A DNA stretch of 9,195 bases from Lachnospiraceae bacterium (lineage in GTDB: Bacteria; Bacillota; Clostridia; Lachnospirales; Lachnospiraceae): contig CAAGFP010000198.1 of NCBI GenBank assembly GCA_900769175.1, positions 1-9,195 of the forward strand. Reading direction: 5' to 3'. Positions 1-5,883 of the stretch are shown piece by piece. How positions within the stretch are numbered: the stretch's first letter is position 1; every line of letters starts with the position of its first letter. The notes beneath the pieces are model-generated. The model was not told where the DNA came from and searched no databases. It saw only the letters and a list, made by a program, of their open reading frames with translations. Position numbers and translations under genes: made by a program.

Positions 1-1453
1 AGTCATTCCAGTCAGCTCTCATTGCAAGAGGAAGTCCGTGCGGTCCTAAGTTATTTACAATATGATAGAAGGAAACCTTCAAGTGCTCAAGCATCGTCTG
101 AGCAATGGAAGCATCATTATCATAAGGAACCATTTCATCAAGAATGGACCAGTCTCCGGTTTCTTTGATATATGCAGATACGGAAAGGATCAACCATAAA
201 GGATCATCGGAGAAGTCTCCGCCGATATCGGAATTTCCTTTCTTTGTAAGAGGCTGATACTGATGATAACATCCGCCGTCCGGGAACTGTGTGGATGCAA
301 TATCAATAATTCTTTCTCTTGCACGGTCCGGAATCTGGTGTACGAAACCGAGAACGTCCTGGTTTGAATCACGGAAGCCCATACCACGACCGATACCGGA
401 TTCGAAGTAGGAAGCAGAACGGGAAAGGTTGAAGGTAACCATACACTGATACTGATTCCAGATATTAACCATACGGTTTACTTTTGCATCGGGAGTATCA
501 ACATTTAAAATTCCGAGAAGGGCATCCCAGTATGCCTTTAATTCAGCCATTCCTGCAGCTACCTTTTCAGGTGTATTGAATTTATCAATCATTGCAAGTG
601 CTTTTTCTTTATTGATTGTCTTTCCGTCAGCTTCAAATTTCTTGTCAACAGGCATTTCCACATAGCCCAAAATGAAAACAAGGGTTTTGCTTTCGCCGGG
701 AGCAAGAGTAATTTCTTTATAATGGGAAGCAATCGGTGACCATCCGTCTGCGAAAGAGTCGGTTGCCTTTCCGTCAAGAACCGCCTGGGGATTGTCAAAT
801 CCGTTGTAGAGACCAATGAAGGAATCACGGTCTGTATCATATCCGTCAATTTCGTCATTTACACTGTAGAATGCAAAATGATCACGACGGTCTCTGTACT
901 CGGTCTTGTGATAAATGGTTGAACCTACAACTTCTACACGGCCGGTAGAGAAGTTTCTCTGGAAGTTTGTACAGTCATCCTGAGCGTCCCAAAGACACCA
1001 TTCTGCAAAAGAGAAGAGCTTGAATGATTTCGTAGCACTTCCTTCGTTTGTAAGTACAATCTGCTGAACTTCACCGTCGTAATTCTGAGGAACGAAGAAG
1101 GTTACTTCAGCCTTTAAGTCATTTTTCTTACCGGTAATTACGGTATATCCCATACCGTGACGGCATTCATAGAAGTCAAGTTCTGTTTTAACCGGTGACC
1201 ATCCGGGATTCCATACGGTTCCGTTTTCATTAATATAGAAGTAACGGCCTCCCATATCAATCGGAACGTTGTTGTAACGATAACGGGTGATTCTGCGAAG
1301 ACGGGCGTCTTTGTAGAAACTGTAACCACCTGCTGTGTTGGAAATGAGTGAGAAGAATCCCTGTGTTCCAAGGTAGTTAATCCAAGGATAAGGGGTTCTG
1401 GGGGTTGTGATGACGTATTCGCGTTTTGCATCATCAAAATAACCAAATTTCAT
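1..1453 (-). CDS. Cellobiose phosphorylase, GH94 (3' part beyond left edge)
   Basis: Predicted cytoplasmic enzyme that splits cellobiose with inorganic phosphate into glucose and alpha-glucose 1-phosphate. The visible 484 codons begin MKFGYFDDAKREYVITTPRT, which I recognise as the conserved start of cellobiose phosphorylases. The N-terminal beta-sandwich region comes first, then the start of the (alpha/alpha)6 barrel with ESGIGRGMGFRDSNQD, YHQYQPLTKKG and RADWND. R356, D362, W482 and D484 match, with a constant offset of six, residues I remember as R362, D368, W488 and catalytic D490 of Cellvibrio gilvus enzyme. D484 is the last whole codon in the window. The family is about 810 residues, so roughly 40% lies beyond the edge. 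Start chosen at ATG 1453 with AAGGAG at 1462-1467, 8 nt upstream. It is divergent from a sugar ABC transporter. A related beta-glucan disaccharide phosphorylase is possible but less likely. Confidence 0.93.
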   Translation of the reverse strand, partial: MKFGYFDDAKREYVITTPRTPYPWINYLGTQGFFSLISNTAGGYSFYKDARLRRITRYRYNNVPIDMGGRYFYINENGTVWNPGWSPVKTELDFYECRHGMGYTVITGKKNDLKAEVTFFVPQNYDGEVQQIVLTNEGSATKSFKLFSFAEWCLWDAQDDCTNFQRNFSTGRVEVVGSTIYHKTEYRDRRDHFAFYSVNDEIDGYDTDRDSFIGLYNGFDNPQAVLDGKATDSFADGWSPIASHYKEITLAPGESKTLVFILGYVEMPVDKKFEADGKTINKEKALAMIDKFNTPEKVAAGMAELKAYWDALLGILNVDTPDAKVNRMVNIWNQYQCMVTFNLSRSASYFESGIGRGMGFRDSNQDVLGFVHQIPDRARERIIDIASTQFPDGGCYHQYQPLTKKGNSDIGGDFSDDPLWLILSVSAYIKETGDWSILDEMVPYDNDASIAQTMLEHLKVSFYHIVNNLGPHGLPLAMRADWND

Positions 1454-1494
1454 GCTGTACTCTCCTTATATTATAGTTTATTGTATAAAATTCT

Positions 1495-1518
1495 GTGCGA
1501 CCTGTCCCGTTGCCGCAC
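1495..1518 (-). other. Leader hairpin of phosphorylase transcript
   Basis: Five-base-pair arms GTGCG (1495-1499) and CGCAC (1514-1518) enclose a 14-nt GC-rich loop. The stretch stands out in otherwise AT-rich DNA and would lie at the very 5' end of the phosphorylase mRNA, since the predicted start is near 1521. I do not recognise a known riboswitch in it. Stem is short, so its role is uncertain. Confidence 0.35.
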
Positions 1519-1527
1519 TATGTAATG

Positions 1528-1557
1528 ATTATACAATAATTCTTCTGTGTATTGCAA
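1528..1557 (-). promoter_or_regulatory. Sigma-A promoter for cellobiose phosphorylase
   Basis: Read on the minus strand, -35 is TTGCAA (1557-1552) and -10 is a perfect TATAAT (1533-1528), with an 18-bp spacer. Predicted start is near 1521, giving a leader of about 68 nt before the ATG at 1453. The weak -35 would suit activator-dependent control. Confidence 0.7.
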
Positions 1558-1610
1558 TATCAATGAAGAGGATATTCATGATAATTTCAGCGTTTTTATA
1601 TCATAGGAAT

Positions 1611-1636
1611 TCTTATGGCATAATCTTATGGCATAA
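1611..1636. repeat. Tandem 13-bp repeat of a dyad (candidate operator)
   Basis: TCTTATGGCATAA occurs twice without a gap (1611-1623 and 1624-1636). Each copy contains TTATGGCATAA, a dyad symmetric about one central base. A near-palindrome, CATAGGAATTCTTATG (1602-1617), overlaps the first copy. The block lies about 55 bp upstream of the phosphorylase -35, where an activator could bind. No matching regulator is in the window. Confidence 0.45.
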
Positions 1637-1745
1637 AACTGATTCGTAAGGATGAGAAAATTCTGCCGGATTTCCCGGAATATATAATACGTTCCGCAAA
1701 GGTCGCAAGAAATCTGATAAAATATGAAACAGAAATAAAATGAAA

Positions 1746-1800
1746 ATGAACAAAAAATGTTATAAATATGAACAAAAAATGAACAAAAACTTGTTTGTTC
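1746..1800. repeat. Helically phased ATGAACAAAAA repeats with inverted repeat
   Basis: ATGAACAAAAAATG occurs at 1746-1759 and 1768-1781, and a third copy, ATGAACAAAAAC, at 1779-1790. Offsets are 22 and 11 bp, so the A-tracts fall on about the same face of the helix, which favours DNA bending. The last copy overlaps the inverted repeat GAACAAA (1781-1787) / TTTGTTC (1794-1800). The block lies just upstream of the binding-protein promoter and may be a regulator site or a curved upstream element. Confidence 0.45.
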
Positions 1801-1843
1801 TATACAAAATTGCATTTTTTAGACAAAAATAACAGAAAAAGTA

Positions 1844-1872
1844 TTGATTCGATGGATAATCTGATATATAAT
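1844..1872 (+). promoter_or_regulatory. Sigma-A promoter for the sugar ABC transporter operon
   Basis: -35 TTGATT (1844-1849), a 17-bp spacer, and a perfect -10 TATAAT (1867-1872). Start is expected near 1879, giving a leader of about 69 nt. The DNA upstream is very A-rich and could act as an UP element. Confidence 0.78.
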
Positions 1873-1879
1873 GACCTTG

Positions 1880-1900
1880 CTGATAGGGAAATGCTATCAG
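1880..1900 (+). other. Hairpin at the 5' end of the transporter mRNA
   Basis: Perfect 7-bp arms CTGATAG (1880-1886) and CTATCAG (1894-1900) enclose a 7-nt loop. It begins at the predicted transcription start. It could protect the 5' end of the mRNA or, as DNA, act as an operator overlapping +1. Confidence 0.5.
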
Positions 1901-1947
1901 TGGAAACTATTAATTACACTATAATAATCAGAGGAGGAAATTAAAAA

Positions 1948-3345
1948 GTGAAAAAGAAATTATTAAGTGTACTTTTATCCACAGCTATGGTTTCTGCTCT
2001 TTTAGTAGGATGTACTTCTACACCTGCTGAAGGCGGAGAAGATGTAGCAACCGAAGAAAATGGCGGTGCTGGTACTGAAGAAGGCGGCGAAGTTACAGTT
2101 GCAGAAGACACCGGTAAAGTTTTAAACATCTATGTTTGGAACGAAGAATTCAAGACCCGTGTTGTTGAAAAGTATCCCGGATACGTTGCAGTAGATGCTA
2201 ACAACGGAACCATCGGTGATGTTGCAGTTGTTTGGACCACTGTTCCCAGTGATGACAACGCTTACCAGAACAACCTTGATACTGTATTAGCTCAGCAGTT
2301 AGCTGGCGAACTTGCAGATGATGACAAGATCGACCTTTTCTTAGTTGAAGCTGACTACGCTATGAAGTATACCGGAAGCGATGCAACCTTAGCTATGTCC
2401 GATATCGGACTTGATGACAGCGTATTCGCTGATCAGTGGCAGTACACAAAAGATGTTGTTACTTTTGATGGCAAGTTAAAAGGATCTTCTTGGCAGGGAT
2501 GCCCTGGCGTATTAATTTACAACAGAGCAGCAGCTGAAGAAGTACTTGGAACTCAGGAACCTGCTGATGTTCAGGCTTTTGTATCTGATTGGGATAAGTT
2601 CAATGAAACTGCAGCAACCATGAAGGCAGCTGGATACCAGATGGTATCTTCCGTAAACGATACCTATCGTGTATACTCCAACAACGTAACCAGCAAATGG
2701 GTTGAAGACGGAAAGATCAACATTGATGCTAACATTATGAAATGGGTTGATGACTCTAAAGTAATGGTAGACAACGGATATGCTGGAACTCATGACCTTT
2801 GGAGCGATGACTGGAGCAAAGGCTTCTATCCTCAGGGTAAGGTATTCTGCTACTTTGGACCCGCTTGGTTAGTAAACTTCTGTATGGCAGCTGATGTTGA
2901 AGGCTCCATCGGTAACCAGGGTGGCTGGGGCGCTTGTAAAGGACCTCAGGGCTTCTTCTGGGGCGGTACTTGGGTGTGCGCAGCTAACGGAACAGATAAC
3001 CCGAACCTTGTTGCAGACTTAATCAAGACCATGACTACTGACGCTGGAATCCTTAAAGACATCGTTGAAACATATGATGACTTTACCAACAGCCAGACAG
3101 TTATGAACGAAATGGCTAACAGCGATTACACATCTGCAGTATTCGGTGGACAGAATCCTATCGGTATGTATTGCGAAGGTGTTAAGACCATCGACTTAAG
3201 CAACATCAGTAACTACGATCAGGGATGTAATGAATCCTTCCAGGCAGCTATGAAAGATTACTTCCTTGGAAACTCTACTAAGGAAGAAGCTCTTGACTTA
3301 TTCTACAAGGCTGTTGAAGAGAAATATCCTGGTGTTACTCACTAA
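1948..3345 (+). CDS. Sugar ABC transporter substrate-binding lipoprotein (family 1, CUT1)
   Basis: Predicted membrane-anchored extracellular lipoprotein that captures an oligosaccharide and delivers it to the two permeases downstream. Start is GTG 1948 with AGGAGG at 1932-1937, 10 nt upstream. Residues 1-21 form a lipoprotein signal peptide with lipobox LVGC, so Cys22 is the predicted lipid-modified residue. Residues 23-56 are an acidic, Gly/Glu-rich linker, followed by a binding-protein fold starting near KVLNIYVWNEEF. At 465 residues it is of normal length. It is rich in aromatics (13 Trp), as expected for sugar stacking, and has seven Cys beyond the lipobox. Leucines are essentially all TTA or CTT, unlike the permeases, which use TTG freely; this fits very high expression. 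The cello-oligosaccharide substrate is inferred only from the divergent phosphorylase. Confidence 0.92.
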   Translation: MKKKLLSVLLSTAMVSALLVGCTSTPAEGGEDVATEENGGAGTEEGGEVTVAEDTGKVLNIYVWNEEFKTRVVEKYPGYVAVDANNGTIGDVAVVWTTVPSDDNAYQNNLDTVLAQQLAGELADDDKIDLFLVEADYAMKYTGSDATLAMSDIGLDDSVFADQWQYTKDVVTFDGKLKGSSWQGCPGVLIYNRAAAEEVLGTQEPADVQAFVSDWDKFNETAATMKAAGYQMVSSVNDTYRVYSNNVTSKWVEDGKINIDANIMKWVDDSKVMVDNGYAGTHDLWSDDWSKGFYPQGKVFCYFGPAWLVNFCMAADVEGSIGNQGGWGACKGPQGFFWGGTWVCAANGTDNPNLVADLIKTMTTDAGILKDIVETYDDFTNSQTVMNEMANSDYTSAVFGGQNPIGMYCEGVKTIDLSNISNYDQGCNESFQAAMKDYFLGNSTKEEALDLFYKAVEEKYPGVTH

Positions 3346-3378
3346 TTATTAGTGAAGTATTAAGAAGTTAATAGAAGT

Positions 3379-3413
3379 TGTGCCTGCCTTATGTGGGCAG
3401 GCACACTTTTGTT
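3379..3413 (+). terminator. Hairpin terminator or attenuator between binding protein and permeases
   Basis: A 10-bp stem pairs 3379-3388 (TGTGCCTGCC side) with 3396-3405 across a 7-nt loop and is followed by CTTTTGTT. The U-run is interrupted, so partial read-through is plausible. It would give more binding protein than permease mRNA and protect the 3' end of the binding-protein message. Confidence 0.7.
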
Positions 3414-3579
3414 ATGAAGTTTGTTTGATTTGCTCGAGTAAGAGCAGGCATTGCTATGCATAGACGGCTTAAGAGGGTGCCATGGAAATATGGGGATGAA
3501 AGCCGACTGAAGGTTTGATTACATAGTTTTGTGTTTGAACCGATCTCTACAATTGCATGAAACGGAGGATGACTTGTTT
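3414..3579 (+). other. Spacer before permeases with possible RNA structure
   Basis: There is no gene or clear promoter here. CGGCTT (3465-3470) can pair with AAGCCG (3500-3505), enclosing a second small hairpin, CCAT (3480-3483) with ATGG (3490-3493). This may be a folded leader or processing site between the binding-protein and permease parts of the mRNA. No known riboswitch was recognised. Confidence 0.3.
3564..3569 (+). promoter_or_regulatory. Ribosome binding site fixing the first permease start
   Basis: GGAGGA lies 10 nt before ATG 3580. The frame is open back to a TTG at 3529, but that start has no such site and would add a non-typical leader of 17 residues that spans this element. Confidence 0.6.
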
Positions 3580-4488
3580 ATGAAGCAGGCAAAAAAAGGC
3601 AAGGCTGTAAGCTATAACAAATGGGGATACGTTTTCTTAGCACCTTTTATCATTGTTTATTGCGTATTTCAGCTTTATCCATTATTTAGTACATTTAGAT
3701 ACAGTTTTTTTGAATATTATAAAGAAAGTTTCAATTTTATTGGACCTAATTTTATTGGAATTGAAAATTATATCACCTTGTTCCAACAGGGCGATTTAGC
3801 AAAGTATACTTGGAATACAATTATTATGTGGGTAATGGGCTTTGTTCCGCAGATTGTTGTATCACTTTTACTGGGATCATGGTTCTCTGATACCAGATTA
3901 AGATTGAAAGCATCCGGTTTCTTTAAAACCGTTATTTATTTACCGAACCTGATCATGGCATCAGCGTTCTCAATGTTATTCTTTACATTGTTCTCTAATG
4001 AAGGCCCTATTAATGTTATTTTAATGGCACTTCACCTTATTAAGACACCTTATGGTTTCCTTGATCATACATTGTCGGTTCGTATCCTTGTTGCTACGAT
4101 GAACTTCCTTATGTGGTTTGGTAATACTACCATCCTTTTGATGGCTGGTATGATGGGTATTGATCCTTCCTTGTTTGAAGCTGCAGAAGTTGATGGCGCA
4201 ACTTCAACTCAGGTGTTCTTTAGAATTACCCTTCCGTTGTTAAGACCTATTCTTGTATATGTAGCTATTACATCAATGATTGGTGGTCTCCAGATGTTCG
4301 ACGTTCCTCAGATTTTGACAAACGGTGAAGGACAACCGATGAGAACAAGTATGACCTTGATTATGTACTTGAACAAACACCTGTATAGTAAGAACTATGG
4401 TATGGGTGGTGCACTTTCCGTAGTTCTGTTCATTATTACAGGCGCATTCAGTATGCTTGTATATAAGATTTCAAATAAAGAAGATTAG
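3580..4488 (+). CDS. CUT1 sugar ABC transporter permease, MalF/UgpA type
   Basis: Inner-membrane channel subunit of the sugar importer, 302 residues from ATG 3580 (MKQAKKGKAV). A basic N-terminus is followed by about six membrane segments near residues 18-36, 80-100, 117-138, 167-192, 223-240 and 276-297. The EAA loop that docks onto the ATPase is clear: EAAEVDGA at about 200-207, followed by ITLP ending at Pro219. This is the first of two permeases and follows the binding protein after a hairpin-containing spacer. An in-frame TTG at 3574 is an alternative start only two codons upstream. No ATPase is encoded here, so it probably shares a general MsmX-type ATPase encoded elsewhere. Family call is firm; substrate is inferred from context. 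Confidence 0.92.
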   Translation: MKQAKKGKAVSYNKWGYVFLAPFIIVYCVFQLYPLFSTFRYSFFEYYKESFNFIGPNFIGIENYITLFQQGDLAKYTWNTIIMWVMGFVPQIVVSLLLGSWFSDTRLRLKASGFFKTVIYLPNLIMASAFSMLFFTLFSNEGPINVILMALHLIKTPYGFLDHTLSVRILVATMNFLMWFGNTTILLMAGMMGIDPSLFEAAEVDGATSTQVFFRITLPLLRPILVYVAITSMIGGLQMFDVPQILTNGEGQPMRTSMTLIMYLNKHLYSKNYGMGGALSVVLFIITGAFSMLVYKISNKED

Positions 4489-4500
4489 GAGGGATAGGAC

Positions 4501-5385
4501 ATGGCAAAGGATAATAACGCAATGCTGCTCCAAACCGAAAACGAAAAGAATGCCGGTGGAATCAAAGCCAGAAGAGTAGTAGCTTACATTGTTTTAAGTC
4601 TTATTTGTTTTATATGTTTGTTTTGGTTTGTAATCTTGTTTATTAATGCAACAAGATCACATGGAGAATTGACAAAGGGATTTACCCTTCTTCCCAGTAA
4701 GTATTTATTCTACAACTTTAAGAATCTGGTAAATGGTACACTTCCTATTTGGAGTGGTTTGCTGAACAGTATTATTATTTCAACTGCATGTGCTGTTTTG
4801 TGTACTTATTTCTCTACTATGACTGCATACGCAATTCATGCATATGATTTCAAATTGAAACAGTTTGTATTTACCTTTATTTTGATGGTTATGACCATCC
4901 CGACTCAGGTTGTTGCACTTGGTTTCATTAAGATGATGATGGACTGGAAATGGAACAATACCTTCCTTCCTTTGATTATTCCTTCCGTTGCAGCTCCTGT
5001 AACCTTTTTCTATATGAAGCAGTATATGGATTCAACATTACCGCTTTCCATCATTGAAGCTGCGCGTATTGATGGATCCGGAGAATTCAGAACTTTTAAT
5101 ACAATTGTATTACCTATGATGAAACCTGCGATTGCTGTACAGGCAATCTTCACATTCGTATCGAACTGGAATAACTACTTTACGCCTGCATTGATTCTCA
5201 CTAAGGATAAAGTTAAAACACTTCCTATTTTGATTGCACAGTTGCGTGGTGCTGACTTCCTTAAGTTTGATATGGGTCAGGTTTATGTAATGATTGCATT
5301 CTCAATCTTCCCTGTTATTATTGTTTATCTTTGCTTATCAAAGTTTATTGTACAGGGTATTGCTCTTGGTAGTGTTAAGGGTTAA
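4501..5385 (+). CDS. CUT1 sugar ABC transporter permease, MalG/UgpE type
   Basis: Second channel subunit, 294 residues, predicted to pair with the upstream permease in the membrane. The first 24 residues are polar and cytoplasmic. Membrane segments then lie near 27-49, 88-113, 122-146, 155-173, 208-230 and 260-285. The ATPase-docking EAA loop reads EAARIDGSGEF (186-196) with conserved Leu204-Pro205. The C-terminus, GIALGSVKG, is typical of MalG-type subunits. ATG 4501 is 12 nt after the upstream stop. Its AGGAGG (4487-4492) overlaps that stop codon, which points to translational coupling and roughly equal amounts of both permeases. It is the last gene of the operon, and a terminator follows within 30 nt. 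Confidence 0.93.
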   Translation: MAKDNNAMLLQTENEKNAGGIKARRVVAYIVLSLICFICLFWFVILFINATRSHGELTKGFTLLPSKYLFYNFKNLVNGTLPIWSGLLNSIIISTACAVLCTYFSTMTAYAIHAYDFKLKQFVFTFILMVMTIPTQVVALGFIKMMMDWKWNNTFLPLIIPSVAAPVTFFYMKQYMDSTLPLSIIEAARIDGSGEFRTFNTIVLPMMKPAIAVQAIFTFVSNWNNYFTPALILTKDKVKTLPILIAQLRGADFLKFDMGQVYVMIAFSIFPVIIVYLCLSKFIVQGIALGSVKG

Positions 5386-5413
5386 TGATAACCCCAATAT
5401 TATTAATGATGAT

Positions 5414-5443
5414 AAAAGGACAGATTTATATCTGTCCTTTTTT
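5414..5443 (+). terminator. Intrinsic terminator of the sugar transporter operon
   Basis: A perfect 12-bp stem (AAAAGGACAGAT at 5414-5425, complement at 5430-5441) with a TTAT loop runs into a T-tract ending at 5443. The A-run on the left makes it usable in the reverse direction too. Its right arm also belongs to a second, larger hairpin. Confidence 0.9.
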
Positions 5444-5488
5444 AGTTAAAAGAAATTCTTATGAATTTCTTTTAACTAAAAAAAGGAC
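5434..5488. repeat. Long inverted repeat overlapping the terminator
   Basis: Arms of about 25 bp (5434-5458 and 5463-5488) are complementary apart from one extra base in the A-run (seven A against six T), around a TTAT loop. The outer part, GTCCTTTTTT (5434-5443), is the same segment that forms the right arm of the operon terminator. The two folds are therefore mutually exclusive in RNA. Confidence 0.75.
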
Positions 5489-5493
5489 AAAAT

Positions 5494-5750
5494 GGATGCG
5501 CACTCGCGCGAAGGGTAGATAGTTGCTTACGCAACACGCGCTCGGCGCGTAGAATCTCGCAAGCGAGATTCTATTTATTAAAAAGAACAAGAAGGATGCG
5601 CACTCGCGCGAAGAGCAGATAGTTGCTTACGCAACACGCGCTCGGCGCGTAGAATCTCGCAAGCAAGATTCTATTTATTAAAAAGAACAAAAAGGATGCG
5701 CACTCGCGCGAAGGGTAGATAGTTACTTACGCAACACGCGCTCGGCGCGG
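5494..5750. repeat. Tandem hairpin array with exact 100-bp period (2.6 copies)
   Basis: Copies start at 5494, 5594 and 5694 with GGATGCGCACTCGCGCG. Copies 1 and 2 are full length and differ at four positions. Copy 3 matches copy 1 with one change as far as about 5749 and then diverges. In copy 1, four short hairpins are visible: GCGC (5498-5501) with GCGC (5506-5509); GTTGC (5522-5526) with GCAAC (5531-5535); ACGCGC (5536-5541) with GCGCGT (5545-5550); and AGAATCTCGC (5551-5560) with GCGAGATTCT (5563-5572). An A-rich joint (about 5573-5593) ends each unit. There is no open reading frame of note, no variable spacers as in CRISPR, and no transposase. It may be a member of a genome-wide palindromic repeat family or a structured RNA, but I cannot name it. 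Confidence 0.85.
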
Positions 5751-5798
5751 CGAATATATCATAATAACATTGCAAGCCAAAACATTATATGCCGGAAT

Positions 5799-5827
5799 TT
5801 GACCTTAGAGCAGAAAAGAAGTATAAT
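5799..5827 (+). promoter_or_regulatory. Sigma-A promoter for the DUF1700 gene pair
   Basis: -35 TTGACC (5799-5804), a 17-bp spacer and a perfect -10 TATAAT (5822-5827). Start is expected near 5834, giving a leader of about 50 nt. It begins about 50 bp after the repeat array ends. Confidence 0.8.
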
Positions 5828-5883
5828 AATAGATGGAGAGCATAAAATGATGCTTAATTCGTATCTGTATTGGAGGTATTTAT

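Larger units (their letters stand above)
1454..1947. other. Divergent control region between phosphorylase and transporter
   Basis: This 494-bp AT-rich stretch holds no convincing gene. It contains one promoter for each direction, a leader hairpin on the phosphorylase side, a tandem 13-bp duplication of a small dyad, phased A-tract repeats with an inverted repeat, and a hairpin at the predicted start of the binding-protein transcript; each is listed separately. Two open frames inside it lack ribosome binding sites and read as translated AT-rich DNA. Around 1637-1740 I see nothing specific. Confidence 0.8.
5386..5883. other. Intergenic region: terminator, 100-bp repeat array, promoter
   Basis: This 498-bp stretch has no gene. 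From left to right it holds the transporter terminator, an overlapping long inverted repeat, a 100-bp-period hairpin array, about 50 bp of AT-rich DNA with nothing recognised, and the promoter of the DUF1700 gene. The repeat part is visibly richer in G and C than its surroundings. Confidence 0.85.

Noticed and set aside
589..1446. Minus-strand open frames inside the phosphorylase
   Set aside because: They are alternative frames of the GH94 coding sequence, which is open without a break from 1453 to the left edge.
1452..1649. 65-codon plus-strand open frame in the divergent control region
   Set aside because: It has no ribosome binding site, starts inside the phosphorylase leader and covers its promoter; the translation is AT-driven low complexity.
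1576..1815. 79-codon minus-strand open frame rich in Phe, Ile and Cys
   Set aside because: No start signal, and the composition is what AT-rich non-coding DNA yields; it overlaps the putative operators.
3529..3579. Upstream TTG start for the first permease
   Set aside because: No ribosome binding site upstream, and the added residues span the GGAGGA that serves ATG 3580.
5494..5750. Repeat array as a CRISPR
   Set aside because: The whole 100-bp unit is repeated with no unique spacers, no 25-40 bp repeat core and no cas genes.
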